A stretch of DNA of 23,472 nt from Desulfotomaculum sp. (GTDB lineage Bacteria > Bacillota > Desulfotomaculia > Desulfotomaculales > Desulfohalotomaculaceae): positions 1 through 23,472 of the forward strand of contig JAJOKN010000020.1 in NCBI GenBank assembly GCA_021129815.1. Reading direction: 5' to 3'. Numbering within the stretch: position 1 is the stretch's first letter; each line of letters starts with the position of its first letter. Under the pieces are notes generated by a model, which saw nothing but the letters and a program-made list of their open reading frames with translations, ran no database searches and was not told the origin of the DNA. The translations under genes and the position numbers were made by a program. Shown piece by piece: positions 15,240 through 22,181 of this stretch.

Positions 15240-15285
15240 AAAAAGTTAAAAGGTAAAAAGGTTAAAAGACAAAAAGGTTAAGAGA
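15240..15285 (+). repeat. Degenerate AAAAAGGTT-type purine-rich repeats after secA
   Basis: Just after the secA stop the sequence repeats variants of AAAAGGTT or AAAAAGGT five times with small changes (AAAAAGTT, AAAAGGT, AAAAAGGTT, AAAAGAC, AAAAAGGTT). It resembles, in looser form, the perfect 8-bp array at 21986-22025, which also follows a stop codon. Confidence 0.55.
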
Positions 15286-15332
15286 TGAAGAGGTTGATTT
15301 GTTACAAAATGCAGGAGGAGGATGTTGAAGTT

Positions 15333-16458
15333 ATGCAACAGGAATTTCAAGACTTTAAACATGAATTACCTGAACTCAAAAAACGCTTAAAAGATTTGAG
15401 GGTTTCTCTTTGACGTAGGCAAAAAGCAACAGCAGATAGAAAAGATAGAAAAAGAAATGCTAAAACCGGATTTTTGGAATGATGAGAAGAACAAAAATTT
15501 GATGAAAAAGCTTACTCAGCTTAAAGAAGAACTGGCAAGCCTTAAGAAGTTGGAACAGCAGTTAGAGGATATAGAAGTGCTCATAGAGATATATGAAGAT
15601 GAACACGATTTAAGCACATTAAAAGAGATACGCAAAGAGCACGCGGGTTTTTTGAAGCGCTTAGAGAAAATGGAACTTGATGTTTTAATGACAGGTAAAT
15701 ATGACCGTCAAAGTGCGATAATAACTCTACATGCAGGAGCTGGTGGAACTGAATCGCAGGATTGGGTTGAGATGCTTTTGCGCATGTATGTTCGCTGGGC
15801 AGAGCGGCAAAATTATAAGGTATCAATACTCGATACGCTGCCGGGCGATGAGGCTGGAATAAAGAGCGTTACAGTGGAAATAGACGGTCCTTGTGCATTT
15901 GGATATTTGCAGTCGGAAAAGGGCGTTCATCGTTTGGTGAGAATATCTCCTTTTGATGCAGCTGGCAGAAGACACACTTCATTTGCGTCAGTTGATGTTA
16001 TGCCGCAAGCAGAGGAGGATATAGACATAGAAATTAAAAGCGAGGACTTAAAGATCGACACTTTTCGTGCAGGTGGAGCAGGTGGACAGCATGTCAACAA
16101 AACTGATTCAGCTGTTCGGATTACGCACATTCCTACAGGAATTGTAGTTTCCTGTCAAAACGAACGTTCGCAGTTGGCTAACAAAAACACAGCGATGAAA
16201 ATGTTGAAAGCTAAGCTTTTGGATTTGGAACTCAAAAAAAAGGAACAGGAGCTAGCAGAGATAAGAGGAGAGTTACAGGAAATTGCATGGGGGAGTCAGA
16301 TACGCTCTTATGTCTTTCATCCATACAAATTGGTTAAAGATCACCGTACAAATGTCGAAGTAGGAAGTGTGGATCAAGTTATGGATGGCGATATTGATGT
16401 ATTTATAAGTGCTTATCTGAAAGAAAAAGCAAAGGGAAATTTGAAGAAAATTTGTTGA
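15333..16458 (+). CDS. prfB: Peptide chain release factor 2, with programmed +1 frameshift
   Basis: RF2 reads UGA and UAA and hydrolyses peptidyl-tRNA. Phase one runs 15333-15410 (26 codons, ending RVSL). It meets an in-frame TGA at 15411-15413 in the context AGG GTT TCT CTT TGA C. Skipping T15411 resumes at GAC 15412 (DVGKKQQQIEKIEKEMLKPD) and runs to TGA 16456. The joined protein is about 374 aa, with SPF (stop recognition) near 205-207 and GGQ near 250-252. This is the classical autoregulatory site: low RF2 makes the ribosome pause at UGA and shift. ATG 15333 follows AGGAGGAGG by 11 bases; an in-frame ATG at 15309 is a weaker alternative. secA lies just upstream. Confidence 0.95.
15399..15414 (+). 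promoter_or_regulatory. RF2 programmed +1 frameshift site
   Basis: AGG GTT TCT CTT TGA C has the slippery CTT, the UGA stop with a following C (a poor termination context) and an internal Shine-Dalgarno-like GAGGG (15398-15402) placed as in Escherichia coli prfB. The frame 3' of the TGA encodes the rest of RF2 without gaps. Confidence 0.93.
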
Positions 16459-16518
16459 AAAATGAAAGGCAAGGGTACACAATTATTGTATTATGCATGC
16501 AAGTATGGAGGTTTTAAT

Positions 16519-17373
16519 TTGCTGAAGATTTTAATGCTTTATTTTGGCGTATTGATTGGTGTTATTATTACTGGATTAGGGCTCAACTTGTTTCTAATAC
16601 CTAATAAAATCGCTGCTGGTGGGTTAAGCGGTATTGCTACTATTTTGTATTATGTAATTCATACACCAGTGGGCCTTACGATGCTGGCTTTAAATGTGCC
16701 TTTGTTTATTTGGGCTGCTATACGTTTAGGTTGGTCTTTTATAGTTTCATCTCTGTTTGGGACAATCATGTTAACAGTAGTTATTGATGCTACAGCACCT
16801 TTTTTACCAGTGCCTACAAAAGATTTGCTGCTTGCAAGTATATTTGGTGGAGTGGTTACAGGGCTAGGACTGGGTATAGTTTTTAGATGTCAGGGGTCAA
16901 CTGGTGGCACTACTATTTTAGCAGCTATTTTGCGTTCCTATACAGGAATGAACATTGGTCAGCTTCTGTTTTTAGTAGATGTTGCTATAGTGATAGCTGC
17001 GGGAGTTGTGTTTAAGTCGTGGGAGCTTGCGATGTATGCTACCATAACTATTTTTATCGGCAGCTGGGTTATTGACGTGGTGCAGCAAGGACTTTATTAT
17101 GCGAAAGCTTTTATGATTGTGACCAGCGAACCTGAAAAGGTAGCACATGCTATTTTGACAGAAATGGATAGAGGAGCTACTGCATGGCAAGCAAAAGGGA
17201 TGTTTACAGGATATGAAAAGAGCGTTCTGTTGTCTGTTGTGCAGCAAAGTGAGGTTGCAAAGTTAAAAAATATAATTTATAAGGCAGACCCCAAGGCTTT
17301 TGTTATAATGATGGATGCGCGCGAGGTGCTTGGGGAAGGTTTTAAGCCCATACAAAGCGAAACCAAAGCATGA
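16519..17373 (+). CDS. YitT family membrane protein with C-terminal DUF2179 domain
   Basis: This protein of about 284 aa has five to six hydrophobic segments in residues 1-205. Examples are the stretches around YFGVLIGVIITGLGLNLFLI, GLSGIATILYYVI, LLASIFGGVVTGLGLGIVF and the RCQGSTGGTTILA turn. A soluble DUF2179 domain follows (FMIVTSEPEKVAHAILTEMD to REVLGEGF). The family is found across Firmicutes, but its function is not established. The frame is open upstream to ATG 16462. I prefer TTG 16519 because GGAGG (16507-16511) lies seven bases before it and the resulting length fits the family. The Shine-Dalgarno for 16462 is poor. It follows prfB closely. Confidence 0.88.
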   Translation: MLKILMLYFGVLIGVIITGLGLNLFLIPNKIAAGGLSGIATILYYVIHTPVGLTMLALNVPLFIWAAIRLGWSFIVSSLFGTIMLTVVIDATAPFLPVPTKDLLLASIFGGVVTGLGLGIVFRCQGSTGGTTILAAILRSYTGMNIGQLLFLVDVAIVIAAGVVFKSWELAMYATITIFIGSWVIDVVQQGLYYAKAFMIVTSEPEKVAHAILTEMDRGATAWQAKGMFTGYEKSVLLSVVQQSEVAKLKNIIYKADPKAFVIMMDAREVLGEGFKPIQSETKA

Positions 17374-17422
17374 GATCAGTGTGAATTATTTTAATGAAGG
17401 AGATGAATTTATTTTATTATTT

Positions 17423-18244
17423 ATGGAAAAAGCAGAAAAAGTGAAATTTTTAAAAGAAAAAGCTAAAGTTATACGCAGACATATTGTCAAGATGTTGGGG
17501 GAAGCAGGTTCAGGGCACCCGGGAGGATCGCTGTCAGCTGCAGATATTGTTGCTGTGCTTTATTTCGATGTTATGAATATACGTCCTGATGATCCTCATT
17601 GGCCAGAGCGCGATCGCTTTGTTCTCAGCAAAGGACATGCAGCGCCGGTTTTGTATGCAGCGCTTGCTGAGAGGGGTTATTTCGATGTGTCGGAGCTATC
17701 AACGCTTAGAAAGTTTAAAAGCAGGTTGCAGGGGCATCCCGATATGAAGAAACTGCCAGGTGTGGAGATGTCCACAGGATCTTTAGGGCAAGGGCTGTCA
17801 GTTGCTAATGGTATGGCACTGGCTGCAAAGATTGACAATAAAAAATTCAGAGTTTATGTGTTGATTGGAGATGGAGAAATACAAGAAGGTCAAATTTGGG
17901 AAGCTGCTATGGCGGCTGCTCATTATAAGTTAGATAATGTTACAGCGTTTTTGGATTACAATGGGTTGCAGATAGATGGCTGTACGAAAGATGTGATGTG
18001 CATAGAACCTGTTGCTGATAAGTGGATTGCGTTTGGGTGGAATGTAATTGAAATAGACGGCAATGATATTGAGCAAGTGTTGAATGCTATTGAAGATGCA
18101 AAAAAAGTATCAGGTAAGCCGACTATGATAATTGCTAAAACGATAAAAGGAAAAGGCGTATCGTACATGGAGAACAATCCAGATTGGCACGGCAAAGCTC
18201 CAAAGGCTGAAGAAGTGGAAAAAGCGCTTGAAGAACTTTTATAA
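17423..18244 (+). CDS. Transketolase, N-terminal (TPP-binding) subunit
   Basis: This protein of about 273 aa binds thiamine diphosphate and, with the next gene, forms a split transketolase that moves two-carbon units in the pentose phosphate pathway (and supplies erythrose 4-phosphate to aroF). Visible are GEAGSGHPGGSLSAADIVAV, DRFVLSKGHAAPVLYAAL, STGSLGQGLSVANGMAL and the TPP motif GDGEIQEGQIWEA ending in the DYNGLQIDG Asn. The start is uncertain. ATG 17423 is the first conventional in-frame start fitting the family length, but the only good Shine-Dalgarno (GGAG 17399-17402) lies 20 bases before it. ATT 17411 would sit at ideal spacing. The open frame extends back into the YitT gene without support. 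Confidence 0.92.
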   Translation: MEKAEKVKFLKEKAKVIRRHIVKMLGEAGSGHPGGSLSAADIVAVLYFDVMNIRPDDPHWPERDRFVLSKGHAAPVLYAALAERGYFDVSELSTLRKFKSRLQGHPDMKKLPGVEMSTGSLGQGLSVANGMALAAKIDNKKFRVYVLIGDGEIQEGQIWEAAMAAAHYKLDNVTAFLDYNGLQIDGCTKDVMCIEPVADKWIAFGWNVIEIDGNDIEQVLNAIEDAKKVSGKPTMIIAKTIKGKGVSYMENNPDWHGKAPKAEEVEKALEELL

Positions 18245-18267
18245 ATGTTTCAGGGAGGATTATATAA

Positions 18268-19218
18268 GTGGATAAGAAAATAGCAACAAGAGAAGCATAT
18301 GGTAAAGTACTTGTGGAGATTGGTGAAACTAATAAAGATGTTGTTGTATTAGATGCAGACTTGTCTAAATCTACTAAAACTTATGAATTCAGCTGCAAAT
18401 TTCCAGAAAGGTTTTTCAACATGGGTGTGGCAGAAGCAAACATGATAGCTACTGCAGCTGGGCTTGCGACAGCTGGCAAGGTGCCTTTTTGCAGTACTTT
18501 TGCAGTGTTTGCTACTGGAAGAGCTTTTGATCAAATAAGAAATAGCGTTGCATACCCAAAATTGAATGTTAAAATTGCAGCTACTCATGCGGGAGTTACA
18601 GTGGGTGAAGATGGGGGTTCTCATCAATCCATTGAAGATATTGCTTTAATTAGAGCTTTACCAGGATTTACAGTTTTTGTTCCTGCTGATGCAATAGAAA
18701 CCAGAGAAGCAATAAAAGCAGCACTGGAAATAAATGGTCCTGTGTATATTCGTTTGGGAAAGTTGGCTGTACCGGTAATACATGATAGTGATTTTAAATT
18801 TGTACCAGGCAAAGCTTTGGAGTTGAGAGATGGCAGTGATGTTGCAATAATAGCAACAGGTCTTATGGTATCTTTGGCTTTAGAAGCAGCAGATATTTTG
18901 TTGAAGGACAATATTAAAGCCACTGTGCTTGATGTACATACGATAAAACCGCTGGATGTTGAAACCATCGTATCCGTTGCAATCAAAACTGGTGCAGTTG
19001 TTACAGCAGAGGAACATAATGTTATTGGAGGACTTGGAAGTGCAGTAGCTGAAGCCTTGTGTGAACACAATCCTGTACCTTTAAAGCGAATTGGTATACA
19101 GGATGTGTTTGGAGAGTCAGGCAAGCCTGTGGAATTGCTAAAGCATTTTGGTCTCACTGCCGAAGACATAGTAAATGCAGTGTATGAGGTGTTAAAGAAG
19201 AAATCAAAAAATATGTAA
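18268..19218 (+). CDS. Transketolase, C-terminal subunit
   Basis: This 316-aa partner of the preceding gene carries the pyrimidine-binding and C-terminal domains. Visible are VVVLDADLSKSTKTYEF, FNMGVAEANMIATAAGLATA, STFAVFATGRAFDQIRNSVA, THAGVTVGEDGGSHQSIEDI and GPVYIRLGK, then the C-terminal DVHTIKPLDVETI and TAEEHNVIGGLGSAVAE. The glutamate in GVAEAN activates TPP. The GTG start follows AGGGAGG by 9 bases and lies 23 bases after the N-subunit stop, so the pair is co-transcribed. Split transketolases are common in clostridia and archaea. Confidence 0.95.
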   Translation: MDKKIATREAYGKVLVEIGETNKDVVVLDADLSKSTKTYEFSCKFPERFFNMGVAEANMIATAAGLATAGKVPFCSTFAVFATGRAFDQIRNSVAYPKLNVKIAATHAGVTVGEDGGSHQSIEDIALIRALPGFTVFVPADAIETREAIKAALEINGPVYIRLGKLAVPVIHDSDFKFVPGKALELRDGSDVAIIATGLMVSLALEAADILLKDNIKATVLDVHTIKPLDVETIVSVAIKTGAVVTAEEHNVIGGLGSAVAEALCEHNPVPLKRIGIQDVFGESGKPVELLKHFGLTAEDIVNAVYEVLKKKSKNM

Positions 19219-19248
19219 AGACCTTTTACATTATTAGTAAAATCAATT

Positions 19249-19279
19249 AGCTTAAAATTTCATGATTTGTTTTTAAGCT
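19249..19279. terminator. Possible bidirectional terminator hairpin
   Basis: AGCTTAAAA (19249-19257) and TTTTAAGCT (19271-19279) are perfect complements with a 13-nt loop, placed between convergent genes. The stop codon of the minus-strand remnant falls in the loop. No good U-tract follows on the plus strand, so it is weak. Confidence 0.3.
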
Positions 19280-19571
19280 TTACTAAGTCAGAGACATATA
19301 TAAATTCTATGCCTTTTTTATTTAATATGGGATAAACTGATTTTATTGCTTGTGCTGTAGCAAGGCCGCCTTCTGCACCAACGTGACCGATACCAATAGC
19401 TATGCCGTTTTTTATTGCTATATTGCCGAGTTTAAGCAACTGTTTTTGTCTTTGTACAGCGTTATTTCCAAAGTCATCTATAATCAGTACAATAAAACCT
19501 TTAACTGATACATCATTTTGTAAGATAAGGGCATTAAAACTACTTATGTGATCGATAAGTCCGAATGTTGA
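19260..19571 (-). pseudogene. 3' remnant of a divergent polysaccharide deacetylase gene
   Basis: Reading the minus strand from 19571 to TGA at 19262-19260 gives 103 residues without a start codon. The end, NIAIKNGIAIGIGHVGAEGG then ATAQAIKSVYPILNKKGIEF and IYVSDLV, matches the C-terminus of the Firmicute divergent polysaccharide deacetylase family (DUF610/YibQ-like), including the GHVG motif. The part before it (QNDVSVKGF, IIDDFGNNAVQRQ) is recognisable only loosely. About two thirds of the gene is missing. It begins directly after, and in the same frame as, the stop codon of the small FlhB-like gene, so a deletion probably joined the two. Identification is by motif and is moderately sure. 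Confidence 0.6.
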
Positions 19572-19844
19572 CTAGTGTTTTGTGAGTTCCTTATCCAACT
19601 TAGATATTGATATTAACACTTTAGCAACTGCGCGATATAACTCTGGCGGTATTTCTACGCCTATTCCTAGCTTTGACAACGATTCTGCTAGTATTTTGTC
19701 ATGGTAAATAGGTACATTGTGTTCTTCGGCTATTTTTATGATTTTATTCGCTATTTCGCCACGGCCTGATGCGGCTACTTTTGGTGCGCTGTGTTCTTTG
19801 GCATCGTATTTTAGTGCAACAGCTATTCTACGAGTGTTTTTCAC
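19572..19844 (-). CDS. FlhB-like protein (YlqH/FlhB2 type), lacking the NPTH cleavage motif
   Basis: This 90-aa protein corresponds to the cytoplasmic C-terminal domain of the flagellar/type III export switch FlhB. IAVALKYDAKEHSAPKVAAS, IIKIAEEHNVPIYHDK and GVEIPPELYRAVAKVLISI are typical. The membrane part is absent, and where FlhB has the self-cleaving NPTH this protein has NTRR. Stand-alone homologues of this kind occur in many Firmicutes (Bacillus ylqH) next to a FliK-like gene, as here. Their role is unclear. GTG at 19844-19842 is the start. Its Shine-Dalgarno GGAAGGTG overlaps the end of the preceding gene (stop 19853-19851), so the two are translationally linked. Confidence 0.9.
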   Translation of the reverse strand: MKNTRRIAVALKYDAKEHSAPKVAASGRGEIANKIIKIAEEHNVPIYHDKILAESLSKLGIGVEIPPELYRAVAKVLISISKLDKELTKH

Positions 19845-19850
19845 GCGGTA

Positions 19851-20429
19851 TTACACCTTCCAATTTTTAATATTTTTATTTAGTTCAGTAAAATCGATAT
19901 TGCTGTAAGAATCAGTGCTTGATCTCATTTTACAATTTAAACTTATTTCTTGATATCCTGATTCTCTGAGAGCATTTTTGATACTCTTTAAACTGTTATT
20001 TATTTTGTCATATGCTTCTTTATCTTCAACAAAAAACTGCACTTTTATGGCAGCAAAGCCATAGCATTCAATATTTATCCACATAGAGCCCATGTTTTCT
20101 GTATCCAGCTTTATAAATAAGCTGTGGTTGTTGGAAGTGTGGGCATCTTTTTCCTTTAAATCTTGTTTTATTAAAAAGACTGCTGATTTAAAAATATTGC
20201 TCTTAAGCGGCAAAGGCAAATAATGAGTTTCTTGATTAGTGCTGTTTGCAATTTGTTGATTTTGTCTAACAGTATTTTCTTTTGGGGTGCTTTCTGCTAC
20301 CAATTTATCATTTGCGTCTGCAATTTTCAGTGCAACAGTTTTATCGTTTACGCTTTTTTTATTTTGTTTTGGAACATTTTGCTGATATAATTTTGATAAG
20401 AGAAGTTCTGGTAAATTTAATATTTTCAT
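19851..20429 (-). CDS. Hypothetical protein, FliK/YlqG-like by context and C-terminal pattern
   Basis: This 192-aa protein has a low-complexity, Lys/Asn/Gln-rich first half and an ordered second half. That half includes YLPLPLKSNIFKSAVFLIK, SLFIKLDTENMGSMWINIEC, AAIKVQFFVEDKEAYDKI and LRESGYQEISLNCKM. The pattern is that of FliK C-terminal domains: a beta-rich segment of L-x-P-x-x-L-G type, here with GSM, then an L-x-x-x-G-Y-like turn. The neighbour is the FlhB-like gene, as in Bacillus ylqG-ylqH, which supports the assignment. I do not recognise it beyond that. ATG 20429 is preceded by GGTGG. A mini-frame ATG GTG GTA AAA TTA TGA ends on the start codon. No signal peptide or membrane segment is evident. 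Confidence 0.75.
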   Translation of the reverse strand: MKILNLPELLLSKLYQQNVPKQNKKSVNDKTVALKIADANDKLVAESTPKENTVRQNQQIANSTNQETHYLPLPLKSNIFKSAVFLIKQDLKEKDAHTSNNHSLFIKLDTENMGSMWINIECYGFAAIKVQFFVEDKEAYDKINNSLKSIKNALRESGYQEISLNCKMRSSTDSYSNIDFTELNKNIKNWKV

Positions 20430-20563
20430 AATTTTACCACCATGTGTTTTTTAAATTTTTATTGTTTTAAATTAGTAGTGAATTTTTTGTTCTTCTAAAT
20501 AGTATCGGATTATTTAATATTAAATTTAGTTTTTTATTATTTTTTATATTGAGGTGATATGAG
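20430..20563. other. Divergent intergenic region
   Basis: This AT-rich gap separates the minus-strand ylqG-like gene from the plus-strand AmmeMemoRadiSam gene and must hold both promoters. I see no convincing -35/-10 pair. A duplicated GAGGTGA near 20551-20568 straddles the downstream start; its first copy is the Shine-Dalgarno. Confidence 0.5.
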
Positions 20564-21979
20564 GTGAGCGTTGTATTTTGTGGGGTTGTACCGCATCCGC
20601 CTATAATGGTACCTGAAGTAGGAGGAAGAGAGGTAGAAAAGGTAAGAGATACAATTGATGCAATGTTTGAGCTTGCAAAGCGAATAAAAACGACAGCTGC
20701 GGATACTTTGGTATTTATTTCTCCGCACAGCTCGGCATTCAGAGATGCTATTGCGCTGAATTGTAGCAGCCGTTTGACTGGAAGTTTAGCAAACTTTAGA
20801 GCAAGCAGTGTGAGGTTTGAGTATGAAAACGATAAGGAGCTTGTCGATGAAATTATAAAGTTATGCGAAGTGGAAGGAATCAGCACAATAAAACTAGATG
20901 ACAGTATTGCCATGAGATTTGACATAAATCTATCGCTCGATCATGGAGTAATGGTACCGCTTTATTTTTTGAAAGAAGAAGGAATAAATTTGCCGCTGGT
21001 TGTTATATCGGTGGCCATGTTGCCTTTAGATGAACTTTATAAGTTTGGCATGATTATCGAAAAAGCATCGAATGCTTTGGGGCGCCGTGTAGCGCTGCTG
21101 GCAAGTGGGGATTTATCTCATAGATTAAAACCCGGCGCACCTGCTGGTTATGATCCTGTTGGTGCTGAATTTGACCAAAGAATCATTGACTGCTTAAAAG
21201 AAGCAAATGCAAAAGAACTCATGTCGCTGCCAAGAGATCTCGTTGAGAGAGCAGGTGAATGTGGGTATAGGCCTATAATAATGATGATGGGGGCACTTCA
21301 CGGAAAAAAAGTAAAGCCCGAGGTGCTTTCGTATGAGGCGCCTTTTGGAGTTGGTTATGTGGTAGCTTCTTTTGAAATTGAGGACGAGACAAGTTGTTCA
21401 GTTTGCAGCAGAGGCATAGTAGAGAGTGAAAATGGTTCTTGTTATGAAAGCAACAAAAACTTTATAGTAAATATTGCCCGAAAAGCGCTTGAGAGCTATG
21501 TGTTAGGTAAAAAAGAAGAATTAGAACAGCTATTAAACTTGAAGGATATACCTGAGGAATTTAAGCGAAGGGCAGGAACGTTTGTATCAATAAAAAAGAA
21601 TGGAAAGCTGCGCGGCTGCATAGGCACTGTTTTTCCACAGCGTATGAACATTGTAGAAGAAGTGATTCATAATGCTATAAGCGCAGGGGTCAATGATCCT
21701 AGATTTTATCCTGTGAAGCCGGAAGAGTTGGACGAACTTGAATATTCTGTAGATGTATTAGGTGAGCCTGAAGCAATTTCCAGCATAGAAGAGCTTGACC
21801 CTAAAAAATACGGCGTAATAGTAACAAGCGGAGCAAAGAGAGGTTTGCTTTTGCCGGATCTTGAAGGGATAAACACCCCAGAAGAACAGGTGTATATAGC
21901 TATGCAAAAAGCAGGCATTTCTCCAGGGGGAAAAATATCATTGGAAAGGTTTGAAGTTAAAAGGTATAAAGAAAAGTAA
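20564..21979 (+). CDS. AmmeMemoRadiSam system fusion: LigB/Memo-like domain plus AMMECR1 domain
   Basis: This 471-aa cytoplasmic protein has two parts. Residues 1-270 resemble class III extradiol dioxygenase LigB/Memo proteins. They have candidate metal-ligand histidines H11 (PHPP), H55 (SPHSS), H127 (DHGVMVPL) and H186 (SGDLSHRL), and a GYRPI segment. After a linker with two Cys (SCSVC), residues about 300-471 are an AMMECR1 domain (RRAGTFVSIKKNGKLRGCIG, VIHNAISAGVNDPRF, GLLLPDLEGI). The three-part AMMECR1/Memo/radical SAM association is widespread in bacteria and archaea, but its reaction is unknown. GTG 20564 follows GAGGTGA by six bases. The radical SAM partner is the next gene. The fusion implies that the two domains act on one substrate or metal. 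Confidence 0.92.
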   Translation: MSVVFCGVVPHPPIMVPEVGGREVEKVRDTIDAMFELAKRIKTTAADTLVFISPHSSAFRDAIALNCSSRLTGSLANFRASSVRFEYENDKELVDEIIKLCEVEGISTIKLDDSIAMRFDINLSLDHGVMVPLYFLKEEGINLPLVVISVAMLPLDELYKFGMIIEKASNALGRRVALLASGDLSHRLKPGAPAGYDPVGAEFDQRIIDCLKEANAKELMSLPRDLVERAGECGYRPIIMMMGALHGKKVKPEVLSYEAPFGVGYVVASFEIEDETSCSVCSRGIVESENGSCYESNKNFIVNIARKALESYVLGKKEELEQLLNLKDIPEEFKRRAGTFVSIKKNGKLRGCIGTVFPQRMNIVEEVIHNAISAGVNDPRFYPVKPEELDELEYSVDVLGEPEAISSIEELDPKKYGVIVTSGAKRGLLLPDLEGINTPEEQVYIAMQKAGISPGGKISLERFEVKRYKEK

Positions 21980-21985
21980 AATAAT

Positions 21986-22025
21986 AAAAAAGTAAAAAAG
22001 TAAAAAAGTAAAAAAGTAAAAAAGT
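21986..22025 (+). repeat. Five perfect tandem copies of an 8-bp repeat (AAAAAAGT)
   Basis: AAAAAAGT occurs five times head to tail starting six bases after the preceding stop codon. The unit length is not a multiple of three. It lies between two genes of one functional module, about 155 bases before the radical SAM start. Copy number is likely to vary by slippage. Confidence 0.95.
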
Positions 22026-22181
22026 GTTAGTGGGGGTATGGTTTTGAAATGAGAAGTTGAAAAAAATTACAGACGAAATGGTTAAAATTAAAATTATTTA
22101 TAAAAGCTTTATTGAGAGTTTGATACTATCAAAAAGAGTCAAGTAAAGAGGTAGAGTTTAGACGTTGGGGGTTAAAAAGTA

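Noticed and set aside
15333..15413. Short ORF ending in TGA before prfB, as a broken gene
   Set aside because: The TGA sits in the exact RF2 programmed frameshift context and the +1 frame continues RF2, so it is functional recoding.
17315..17422. Transketolase start inside the YitT gene
   Set aside because: The extra residues (RARCLGKVLSPYKAK) are the out-of-frame shadow of the YitT 3' end with no ribosome site.
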